DNA of 7,604 nucleotides from Nitriliruptoraceae bacterium (lineage in GTDB: Bacteria > Actinomycetota > Nitriliruptoria > Nitriliruptorales > Nitriliruptoraceae). The translations under genes and the position numbers were made by a program. How positions within the stretch are numbered: position 1 is the stretch's first letter; each line of letters starts with the position of its first letter. Below are positions 1 to 5,292 of the stretch, piece by piece. The DNA is taken from NCBI GenBank assembly GCA_007121975.1, contig SKJO01000050.1:1-7604 (forward strand), in the 5' to 3' direction. Below the pieces are notes generated by a model that saw only the letters and a program-made list of their open reading frames with translations, did no database searches and was not told where the DNA came from.

Positions 1-3
1 GCG

Positions 4-1314
4 TCAGTACCGCACGCGACCGAAGCCCACCACACCGCGGCGCGTCAGTCCGTCGTTGCGGATGCGGACCGTGCGGCCGCTGCCGGGCGCGTCCACGACC
101 CGACCATCGCCGATGTACATCGCCACGTGGCTGATCGGTGAGTGGTAGAAGACGAGGTCTCCGGGACGCAGTTCGCTGCGCGAGATCCGCTGGGTCCCGC
201 CGTACTGGGCGCGCGAACTGCGGGGAAGGGTGATCCCGACCTGGCGCCATGAGTAGTACATCAGCCCCGAGCAGTCGAAGCGGTGCGGGCCGGCGGCGCC
301 GTAACGGTAGGGCTTGCCGATCTGGGCGAGGGCAACCTCGAGGGCGCGGTTGTGCAGCGCATTGGCTTCGGCCTCGGCGGCGAGGCGCTCGGCCTCACGC
401 TCGGCGAGCTGGATGGCCTCCTGCTCGGCGCGGCGGGCCTCCTCCTCGGCGGCGAGCCGGGCGGCCTCCTCCTCGGCGAGCAGTTCCTCGTACTGCGCCT
501 CCCGCTCGGCGAACGGGGCCACCTCGACCCGGGGGATCAGCTGCAGCGCGCGGGCGATGAACACCGCCGCGTGACCGCGGATGAGGTGGTCACCGGGGCA
601 GAAGTGCACGAGGCCGCAGCCGTTGCTCACCCCGGCCGCGGTGATGCTGTTGACGCCCTCCTGGTGCACCCCGGCGCGGTCACGGAAGTAGACCTCACCC
701 TCGGGAGCCGGGTCGAGCCCGAATCCCATCTGCAGCACGGTGGCGAGCTGCGCGCGGGTGATCGGGTCGTCGGGGCAGAAGCGGTCCTCGTCGCATCCGG
801 CGGCAAGGCCCGCCTGCGTGACCGCCTCGATCGAGGTGGCGTGCACGTTGTCGGCGGTGTCCACGAAGGTGGTTGCGAGCTCGACGTCGTCGGAGGAGAG
901 CTCGAGCGCCCGGTCGAGGATCGTGGCGACCTGGCCGCGGGTCAGCTCCTGGCCGGCGCAGAACTCGTCCTCGGCGCAGCCCTGCACGACCCCGAGGTCG
1001 TAGAGCGCGGTGACCGCGTCCTCGTAGAACGTCCCGGGGATGTCGGTGAAGGAATGTCCGGAGGCATCCGGCTCGTCCTGCTCGGACTCGCCGAGGACCA
1101 CGACGTCTTCGTCCGCAAGCGAGCCCGCACCTTCGACGTCAGCGTGGACTTCCACCTCGACGTCGGCGGTTGGCAGCGGGACCAGGGTGGCCGACTGGCC
1201 GAGCGAGGCCGGATCGTCGGTGTCGGGGGGCGGCGCGGGATCCGCGAACGCCGGCGTGATCAACGACACCGACAGCAGCAGGGCCAGGGGCAGGAGCAGG
1301 ACTCGGCGGTGCAC
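4..1314 (-). CDS. Secreted SLH-repeat, coiled-coil, NlpC/P60 cell-wall hydrolase
   Basis: Predicted exported peptidoglycan hydrolase of 436 aa, counting from the GTG at 1314. I chose this start because it has GGAG five bases upstream and opens directly into a signal peptide (basic HRR, a Leu-rich core, AFA cleavage near residue 24). The frame stays open to 1470, but that extension is Pro-rich and non-secretory. After an acidic linker (about 25-87) come three SLH-like repeats (about 88-140, 149-200, 209-259). Each has a Cys pair (C113/C119, C174/C180, C233/C239), probably a disulfide. Residues 264-328 form an Ala/Glu/Arg coiled coil. The C-terminal NlpC/P60 domain (about 325-436) shows Cys348 in DCSGL, His396 in SHVAMYIGDG and an acidic third position Asp408 in VDAPGSG. 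By family it would cut D-Glu-(meso-DAP) type stem-peptide bonds while SLH repeats hold it to the cell surface. Substrate and anchoring partner are inferred. It is transcribed alone. Confidence 0.92.
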   Translation of the reverse strand: MHRRVLLLPLALLLSVSLITPAFADPAPPPDTDDPASLGQSATLVPLPTADVEVEVHADVEGAGSLADEDVVVLGESEQDEPDASGHSFTDIPGTFYEDAVTALYDLGVVQGCAEDEFCAGQELTRGQVATILDRALELSSDDVELATTFVDTADNVHATSIEAVTQAGLAAGCDEDRFCPDDPITRAQLATVLQMGFGLDPAPEGEVYFRDRAGVHQEGVNSITAAGVSNGCGLVHFCPGDHLIRGHAAVFIARALQLIPRVEVAPFAEREAQYEELLAEEEAARLAAEEEARRAEQEAIQLAEREAERLAAEAEANALHNRALEVALAQIGKPYRYGAAGPHRFDCSGLMYYSWRQVGITLPRSSRAQYGGTQRISRSELRPGDLVFYHSPISHVAMYIGDGRVVDAPGSGRTVRIRNDGLTRRGVVGFGRVRY

Positions 1315-1624
1315 GGGCACTCCAGTCGGTCCAACCTCGCTCGGGGGCGGAGCGCAGGGACCGTCGGGGGCGGGGGGTGGCGGGAAGCCGGTCTTGGGAC
1401 CGACCAGCAACATCCACGTGGTGCGCCGGCTCCGCTCCCGTCCGTGAGCAGACGGCGGTGGGGCTGGCACGGTTGGGGAGACTATGAAGGTGGCTGCAGC
1501 GTCCGGACCGATTTGGCGCCCGGTCGGACAGTGGCCTTGGTCGGTCGCCGGCGGGTGTGGCCACGGCCCGGCGGCCAGGGCGCGCGAGCGCCGCTCGGCG
1601 ATGGCCGTCGGTCCCGCACCGGAC
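1315..1624 (-). promoter_or_regulatory. Leader and promoter region of the SLH-NlpC/P60 gene
   Basis: This 310-nt gap separates the CDP-alcohol transferase stop from the hydrolase start. No convincing gene is seen in it. On the minus strand a CATAGT -10-like box lies at 1486-1481. Just upstream, over the expected -35 position, is an imperfect inverted repeat at 1501-1529 (arms GTCCGGACCG and CGGTCGGAC, spacer ATTTGGCGCC, one bulged base). A start near 1474 would leave a leader of about 160 nt, including a 7-bp hairpin (GTCGGTC, loop CCAA, GACCGGC, one G-T pair) near 1387-1404. A 13-bp dyad, CGAGCG-C-CGCTCG at 1585-1597, lies beyond the upstream gene but has no T-tract. These are visual calls; no -35 consensus is seen. 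Confidence 0.35.
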
Positions 1625-2263
1625 TCACCCGCCGGTGTCGAGCGTGCGTCGGGCCAGCAGCACCCGCTGGAGCACCGTGAGCAGCACCACAGCGGCGAAC
1701 AAGGCCGCGAGGGGGGCCATCGCGGCCGGGAACGCGACCATCAGGGCATGCACGACGATGGTCTCGGTGCCCTCGGCCAGCCCACGGCTCAGGTGCAGGG
1801 ACCGGTTGTCCACGGCGCCGGTGCCCGGATGCCCGCCCAGCGCACGCTCGGGACGGGCGGTCGCCACGACGGCCGCGTACGCCAGCAGCGAGGAGGCGTT
1901 GACGTGGTAGGCGAAGAGCAGCACCAGGCAGGCGAGCATGGCGTCGGGCTGCCCGATCGCACACCCCACGACGAACGCGCTGTAGGCGGCCATGTCCGCG
2001 GTGATGTCCGCCCACCCGCCGAACGGACTCGTACGTCCGGCGATACGGGCCACGGGCCCATCCAGACCGTCGGGGACCCGCGACATCAGCCACAAGCCGA
2101 GCGCGGCCGGCCACCAGGCCAGCGCCGCCGCCACGGCGGCAGCCAGCGCCAACCCGAGACCGAGCAGCGTCAGGGCGATCGGTGCCACCCCACGCCGATG
2201 CAGGCTGCGGGCCACCGCCTCCCACAGCGGCGCGAGCCGGGCGCGGAACGAGGCATCGAGCAC
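1625..2263 (-). CDS. CDP-alcohol phosphatidyltransferase family membrane protein
   Basis: A 212-aa integral membrane enzyme of the CDP-alcohol phosphotransferase family, which transfers a phospho-alcohol from a CDP-linked donor, typically CDP-diacylglycerol, to an alcohol acceptor, releasing CMP. The signature D-x2-DG-x2-AR-x8-G-x3-D-x3-D is intact, with Asp65, Asp68, Asp86 and Asp90 as expected metal/catalytic residues. Hydrophobic helices lie at about 28-60, 92-136 and 166-206. A GLAEGTET block at 161-168 recalls the subgroup containing E. coli YnbA, whose acceptor is not clearly established, so I do not name the product lipid. The GTG start has GGAG six bases upstream. It follows the CoA-binding gene by 33 nt on the same strand and is probably co-transcribed with it. 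Phosphatidylglycerophosphate or phosphatidylinositol-phosphate synthase are alternatives I cannot exclude. Confidence 0.88.
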   Translation of the reverse strand: MLDASFRARLAPLWEAVARSLHRRGVAPIALTLLGLGLALAAAVAAALAWWPAALGLWLMSRVPDGLDGPVARIAGRTSPFGGWADITADMAAYSAFVVGCAIGQPDAMLACLVLLFAYHVNASSLLAYAAVVATARPERALGGHPGTGAVDNRSLHLSRGLAEGTETIVVHALMVAFPAAMAPLAALFAAVVLLTVLQRVLLARRTLDTGG

Positions 2264-2296
2264 GCGGGACTCCGGGGGCGCGGTGAGCGGGGCGAG

Positions 2297-2716
2297 CTAC
2301 GCCCCCCGGGCCAACTCGATCGCGGGGCAACGGTTCATGACCACGTCCAGCCCGGCCGCCCGGGCGCGCTCGGCCGCCGCGTGGTCGATCACGCCCAGTT
2401 GCAGCCAGACCGCCCCGGCGCCCCGGGCGATCGCCTCGTCCACGTGCGCGCCGGCCAACTCGGAGCGCCGGAAGATGTCGACCAGGTCGATGTCGAGGTG
2501 AGCGGGAACGGCGGCGAGGTCCGGATAGGCGCGCCGCTCGAGGATGCGCTGCGCGCGAGGGGTGACGGGGATCACCTCGTAGCCGTGAGCCAGCAGTACC
2601 TGCATGACCTGGTGGCTCGGCCGGTCCGGGTTCGGGGAGGCCCCGACCATGGCCACGACCTTGGTACGGGCGAGGACCTCGGCGGCCAGGCGGGTCAGCT
2701 GCTGGTCAGGATCCAT
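2297..2716 (-). CDS. Small CoA-binding (Rossmann-fold) protein, YccU type
   Basis: A 139-aa protein that matches the single-domain CoA-binding family (CoA_binding_2, YccU/YneT type) along its full length. The nucleotide-binding motif VAMVGASPNPDRPSH is at residues 21-35, followed by GYEVIPVTP at 45-53. The C-terminal signature includes VWLQLGVID at 103-111 and the family block GLDVVMNRCPAIE at 122-134. It has no catalytic domain of an acyl-CoA synthetase, so it probably binds CoA or an acyl-CoA rather than making it. Its cellular role is unknown in most bacteria. The ATG start is preceded by GGAG six bases upstream. It is the first gene of a two-gene unit with the CDP-alcohol transferase and is divergent from the membrane-protein gene at 2849. 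A link to the CoA-thioester genes further right is possible but not shown by the sequence. Confidence 0.9.
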   Translation of the reverse strand: MDPDQQLTRLAAEVLARTKVVAMVGASPNPDRPSHQVMQVLLAHGYEVIPVTPRAQRILERRAYPDLAAVPAHLDIDLVDIFRRSELAGAHVDEAIARGAGAVWLQLGVIDHAAAERARAAGLDVVMNRCPAIELARGA

Positions 2717-2848
2717 GGGCGGCTCCGAGTTGCGGAAACGGGGTGCGGGCCGGGGATCGGACCGGGGGCCGGACCGGCGGCCTGCCTATGCTGACCGGCG
2801 CGAGCGCGGTCAGCGTAGGACCTCGTCGGGCCGCAGGGAGGTCGTGGG
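2717..2848. promoter_or_regulatory. Divergent promoter region with 35-bp dyad (2785-2819)
   Basis: This 132-bp gap separates two outward-facing genes, so promoters for both must lie here or overlap the genes. It holds an inverted repeat with 12-bp arms (CCTATGCTGACC at 2785-2796, GGTCAGCGTAGG at 2808-2819) that match at 11 of 12 positions, around an 11-bp spacer that is itself partly symmetrical. Each arm carries a -10-like hexamer: TATGCT on the plus strand (2787-2792) and TACGCT on the minus strand (2817-2812). A regulator bound here could control both genes. No good -35 boxes are seen, so promoter assignment is tentative. Confidence 0.45.
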
Positions 2849-3259
2849 ATGGAGCAGCGCCGGCACCGACTGCTGCAGGTGATGGTCGTCGAACGCTTCG
2901 TCGTGGGCGCACTGCTCGGGCTGGCGCCGCGCACCACGCTGCGCCTGTTCGGGGCACCGACGAACCTCGACTCCCCGATGGTGCGCTACGTGGCGCGGCT
3001 GTTCGGCATCCGAAACGCCATGCTCGGCGTGCTGCTGTGGCAGCAACGCGAGGACCCCACCCAGGTACGCCGACTGGCCACGCTCAACGCGGCGACCGAA
3101 GCTGTCGACGCGCTCAGCGCCGCCGTTCCCGTACTCCGGCGCCAGGGACTGGACCGCACCGCCGCGGCAGCCGGGTTGACCTCGATCGGGGTCATGGCCG
3201 GCTTCCTGCGCCTGCGTGCCCTCGCAGCGGCCGACGAGCGCGAGCTGCCGATCACCTAA
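2849..3259 (+). CDS. Small four-helix membrane protein, DUF4267-like
   Basis: A 136-aa protein of unknown function. It has about four moderately hydrophobic segments (roughly 9-27, 47-64, 79-97 and 105-123) with a basic N-terminus. The central ARLFGIRNAMLG stretch (49-60) is the most conserved-looking part and resembles small actinobacterial membrane proteins of the DUF4267 kind. This is recognition by eye, not by alignment. The ATG start is well supported by GGGAGG at 2836-2841, seven bases upstream. It is transcribed alone, divergent from the CoA-binding gene and convergent with the proline-rich membrane-protein gene. No catalytic motif is visible, so I assign no function. Confidence 0.75.
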   Translation: MEQRRHRLLQVMVVERFVVGALLGLAPRTTLRLFGAPTNLDSPMVRYVARLFGIRNAMLGVLLWQQREDPTQVRRLATLNAATEAVDALSAAVPVLRRQGLDRTAAAAGLTSIGVMAGFLRLRALAAADERELPIT

Positions 3260-3261
3260 AC

Positions 3262-3285
3262 CTCGACTTGAGGTCGAGCTTCTTG
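3262..3285 (+). terminator. Candidate intrinsic terminator between convergent genes
   Basis: A hairpin with a perfect 6-bp stem (CTCGAC at 3262-3267, GTCGAG at 3273-3278) and a five-base loop (TTGAG) begins three bases after the TAA of the membrane-protein gene. It is followed by CTTCTT. Read on the other strand it is followed by GTTTA, so it could end transcription from both sides. The stem is short and the T-tracts are weak. Confidence 0.5.
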
Positions 3286-3320
3286 GTCGGGCCTGCGGTG
3301 GTGAGGCCGGAGACCAGCGC

Positions 3321-3857
3321 TCACCGGACATCGACCTGGGCCACGCACCAGCTCTCGCCCCGCCGATCGAGCTCGAAGCGGATCGACCCTCGGCCCCCAC
3401 CCTCGAGGATCAGCGTGCCGTCCACGGTCGCCGAGCGATTGACCACCTCGACGTTGAACAGCTGCTGACCTTCGGAGCGCACCAGCACGTCGGGGATCAC
3501 CCTCCCCGGCTGGCAGGCCAGCTCATCGACGCGTTCGCCGGCCCGGGCCGTCTCGAGGTAGTTGTTGGCGACGTCGACCGGGCCACGCACGGCGTCGGCG
3601 AACCGCGACACCAACGTGATCCCCAGCGCCGTGCACCCACCGAGCAGGACCACGAGCACGATCGCGACGATGATCCAGACCCGCCGCCGCGAACGGCGGG
3701 GCGCTGGGAGCGGCTGCTGCCAACCACCCGGCACCGGCCCGCCTGGAGGCGGCATCTGGCCGCCCGGAGGCGGGAACGGGCCGCCCGGGGGCGGCATCTG
3801 GCCACCCGGAGGCGGAAACGGGCCCCCCGGGGGCGGCGGGTCGAACCGATCGGGCAC
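3321..3857 (-). CDS. Proline-rich single-pass membrane protein with extracytoplasmic domain
   Basis: A 178-aa protein in three parts. Residues 1-53 are a proline/glycine-rich cytoplasmic tail containing five consecutive heptads PPPGGxx (8-42) in which PF and QM alternate. A basic stretch (RRSRRR, 54-59) precedes one transmembrane helix at about 60-83. The remainder (about 90-178) is an outside domain starting ANNYLETARAG, which recalls NTF2-like/DUF4878-type domains, with two cysteines (C115, C171) that could form a disulfide. The GTG at 3857 is chosen because GGAG lies eight bases upstream and composition changes there. The frame stays open far upstream to 4340, but that part reads as a shadow of the neighbouring gene. 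This build is common among actinobacterial envelope proteins, and I can give no function. It is last in the mch strand unit, 106 nt after the previous gene. An LGGC stretch at 72-75 looks like a lipobox but sits inside the helix. Confidence 0.8.
   Translation of the reverse strand: MPDRFDPPPPGGPFPPPGGQMPPPGGPFPPPGGQMPPPGGPVPGGWQQPLPAPRRSRRRVWIIVAIVLVVLLGGCTALGITLVSRFADAVRGPVDVANNYLETARAGERVDELACQPGRVIPDVLVRSEGQQLFNVEVVNRSATVDGTLILEGGGRGSIRFELDRRGESWCVAQVDVR
3732..3836 (-). repeat. 21-bp tandem repeat encoding PPPGGxx heptads
   Basis: Five adjacent 21-bp units encode residues 8-42 of the proline-rich membrane protein. Two unit types alternate (PPPGGPF and PPPGGQM), making a higher-order 42-bp period, and the last unit ends in PV. 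The copies differ mainly at third codon positions. Copy number in such arrays often varies between strains by slippage. Confidence 0.85.
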
Positions 3858-3921
3858 CTGGCGCACTCCGGGAGTCGGCAGGCCGACAGCATGGAGGGTC
3901 GCGCACCGCCGCGCCAGGGTC

Positions 3922-3957
3922 GTGCGACCATCAGCGGCGTTCGCGCGCTGGTCGCAC
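3922..3957 (-). promoter_or_regulatory. Intercistronic hairpin with 9-bp perfect arms
   Basis: GTGCGACCA at 3922-3930 and its exact complement TGGTCGCAC at 3949-3957 flank an 18-nt spacer that can pair further (CAGCG with CGCTG) in an alternative fold. On the minus strand the hairpin starts six bases after the TGA of the 208-aa gene and precedes the proline-rich gene. There is no T-tract, so it could be a weak terminator, an mRNA-processing or stability element, or a protein-binding site. Confidence 0.4.
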
Positions 3958-3963
3958 CAGCCA

Positions 3964-4590
3964 TCAGCCCCGGCCCATGGCCATGCGCTCGCGCCGGGCG
4001 AGCACGGCCAGCCACCACGCCAGCAGCACGATCCCGTCGAGCGGGACATCCTCGGGCAGCAGCAGCTGGTGACGAAGGCTGGCCACGCGGTGCTGGCGGA
4101 GCTCTCCGACCGGTGGCGGGGAGGTCGGCGAGCGCAGCACCAGTCCGTCGGACGGGTCGCCCACCGCCACCCCCTGGGTCGGATCCTCCACCACCAGGAC
4201 CCGACGCCCGAACCGGCGCTGGCGGTGCACCTCGAGCCGGCAGTCACCCGCGAGAAGCTGCGCCTGCTCCCGGCGGATGCTGCGGATGTCGAGCGCGGCC
4301 AGCACGCTGCCGTCCGCCTCGCGCAGCTCGAAGGGTCCAAGACGCCGGGCCCGGGCCACGACCGCGGACCGGTCGGTGAACTGCACCCTCACGGGCACCT
4401 TGAGGGTCAGGTGCGCGAGCTGCACCCCCGACGCGTCGTGTAGGGACACCCGGCGGCTGGTCCACCCCCGCCGCCGCAGCTCATAGCGTCGCCGGGGGTC
4501 GGGCGGACCGAAACGCCCGGCCGGCTGCCGCACGTCGGGCGTGGCCGCAGCGCCGGGACGGCCCCGGCGCCGACGGACGCGCTCAGCCAC
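3964..4590 (-). CDS. Hypothetical protein overlapping the end of mch
   Basis: A 208-aa protein I do not recognise. The first 45 residues are very basic and Arg/Pro-rich. The middle (about 46-165) looks like beta-strand-rich repeats, with alternating hydrophobic stretches such as VSLHDASGVQLAHLTLKVPV and FELREADGSVLAALDI. The last 36 residues hold a hydrophobic segment LDGIVLLAWWLAVLA (about 184-198) followed by basic residues, possibly a membrane anchor. The pattern is loosely like LURP-one/tubby C-terminal proteins, but I would not assign that. The GTG at 4590 gives an 8-nt overlap with the mch stop, implying translational coupling; the only GGAG lies ten bases upstream, with AAGG closer at three. 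The frame is open upstream to 4950 but there is antisense-like nonsense inside mch. It probably belongs to the mch transcript. Confidence 0.7.
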   Translation of the reverse strand: MAERVRRRRGRPGAAATPDVRQPAGRFGPPDPRRRYELRRRGWTSRRVSLHDASGVQLAHLTLKVPVRVQFTDRSAVVARARRLGPFELREADGSVLAALDIRSIRREQAQLLAGDCRLEVHRQRRFGRRVLVVEDPTQGVAVGDPSDGLVLRSPTSPPPVGELRQHRVASLRHQLLLPEDVPLDGIVLLAWWLAVLARRERMAMGRG

Positions 4591-5092
4591 CGACCTTGGG
4601 CTCCGGGCGGCCCGGCTGGCCGTCGAACTCGAAGCCGCGCTTGGGCACCAGCACGCTGCGAACGAACTCACACACCACGGTGCCGTCCTGCTTGTAGCCG
4701 ATCGTGCGCACCTTGACGATGCCGCGGTCGGGCTTGGAGCGCGACGCACGGACCTCGAGCACCTCGGTCTCGGAGTAGATCGTGTCGCCGTGGAACGTCG
4801 GGTTGGCGTGCTTGAGCGACTCGATCTCGAGGTTGGCGATCGCGCGCCCCGACACGTCGGGCACGGACTGGCCGAGCACCAACGAGTAGACCAGGTTGCC
4901 GACCACCATCGCCTTGCCGTGGCTGGTTGCGGCGGCGGCATAGTTGTCATCGGAGTGCAGCGGGTGCTGGTTCATCGTGATCGCGCAGAACAGGATGTCC
5001 TCGGCCTGCGTGATGGTCTTGCCGGGCCAGTGCTTGTAGACGTCCCCTACCTCGAAGTCGTCGAAGAAGCGGCCGAAGTCGGCGGTCGGCAT
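4583..5092 (-). CDS. mch: Mesaconyl-CoA hydratase (MaoC/hot-dog family)
   Basis: A 169-aa single hot-dog-fold hydratase. It closely resembles the short actinobacterial MaoC proteins of the ethylmalonyl-CoA gene cluster (the Streptomyces SCO6470 type) in the blocks VYKHWPGKT (18-26), MNQHPLH (40-46), VPDVSGRAIANLE (77-89) and PTFHGDTIYSET (98-109). Expected reaction: mesaconyl-CoA plus water to beta-methylmalyl-CoA, the substrate of the divergent mcl gene. The hydratase site keeps His46, while the usual catalytic Asp five residues before it is Asn41, which I recall as normal for this subfamily. The ATG at 5092 has GGAGG five bases upstream; a longer open frame to 5437 lacks family sequence. 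It is about half the length of the two-domain Mch of Rhodobacter. It is first in a unit with the 208-aa and proline-rich genes, and divergent from mcl. Confidence 0.9.
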   Translation of the reverse strand: MPTADFGRFFDDFEVGDVYKHWPGKTITQAEDILFCAITMNQHPLHSDDNYAAAATSHGKAMVVGNLVYSLVLGQSVPDVSGRAIANLEIESLKHANPTFHGDTIYSETEVLEVRASRSKPDRGIVKVRTIGYKQDGTVVCEFVRSVLVPKRGFEFDGQPGRPEPKVGG

Positions 5093-5292
5093 GGGTCCCT
5101 CCGGGGTCGGTGCCGGGCTCGGTGGTCGGATCGCACGCATCCTCGCCTGCCGGCGATCCCCGGTGCAAGCCACGGACCCGCGCAGGCCGAGACCCGCCGC
5201 CCGGTTGGTCTCCGGCAGTGCCGGGCACCTAGCGTGGGTGGTAACCCACCAGCCGCGCGGGCCGGCCCGCGCGGGCGAGCAGGAGACCCATC
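5093..5292. promoter_or_regulatory. mch-mcl divergent promoter region with three palindromes
   Basis: This 200-bp gap must drive mch leftward and mcl rightward. The mcl-proximal half holds three inverted repeats in 63 bp: CCGGCA-G-TGCCGG at 5212-5224, GTGGGT-GGTA-ACCCAC at 5234-5249, and a perfect gapless 22-bp palindrome at 5253-5274 whose half is CCGCGCGGGCC. A weak plus-strand promoter could be TTGGTC (5205-5210) with TAGCGT (5230-5235), spacer 19. A weak minus-strand one could be TTGCAC (5168-5163) with GAGGAT (5144-5139), spacer 18. The mcl ribosome site AGGAG is at 5281-5285. Promoter calls are low confidence; the palindromes are read directly. Confidence 0.5.

Noticed and set aside
1315..1470. 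Extension of the hydrolase N-terminus to 1470
   Set aside because: It would bury the signal peptide behind about 50 Pro/Arg-rich residues; the GTG at 1314 has a well-spaced GGAG.
1315..1480. ydaO-type (c-di-AMP) riboswitch upstream of the NlpC/P60 gene
   Set aside because: Such riboswitches are common before actinobacterial wall hydrolases, but I could not find the conserved core blocks in this leader.
283..1680. A 465-codon plus-strand open frame opposite the SLH-NlpC/P60 gene
   Set aside because: The minus strand has signal peptide, SLH repeats and an NlpC/P60 site in order; the plus frame shows no family features.
1484..2794. A 436-codon plus-strand open frame opposite the CoA-binding and CDP-alcohol transferase genes
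   Set aside because: Composition is Arg/Gly/His/Gln-rich shadow sequence, while both minus-strand genes carry full family signatures.
3430..3928. Lipoprotein assignment for the proline-rich protein from its LGGC stretch
   Set aside because: The Cys lies at residue 75 inside a long transmembrane helix after a 59-residue tail, unlike a lipoprotein signal.
3858..4340. Extension of the proline-rich protein upstream to 4340
   Set aside because: The added residues are Ser/Arg/Cys/Trp-rich shadow of the overlapping 208-aa gene, whose own frame is more protein-like.
3216..4379. A 387-codon plus-strand open frame across 3216-4379
   Set aside because: It runs antisense to the proline-rich membrane protein and the 208-aa gene and has shadow-type composition.
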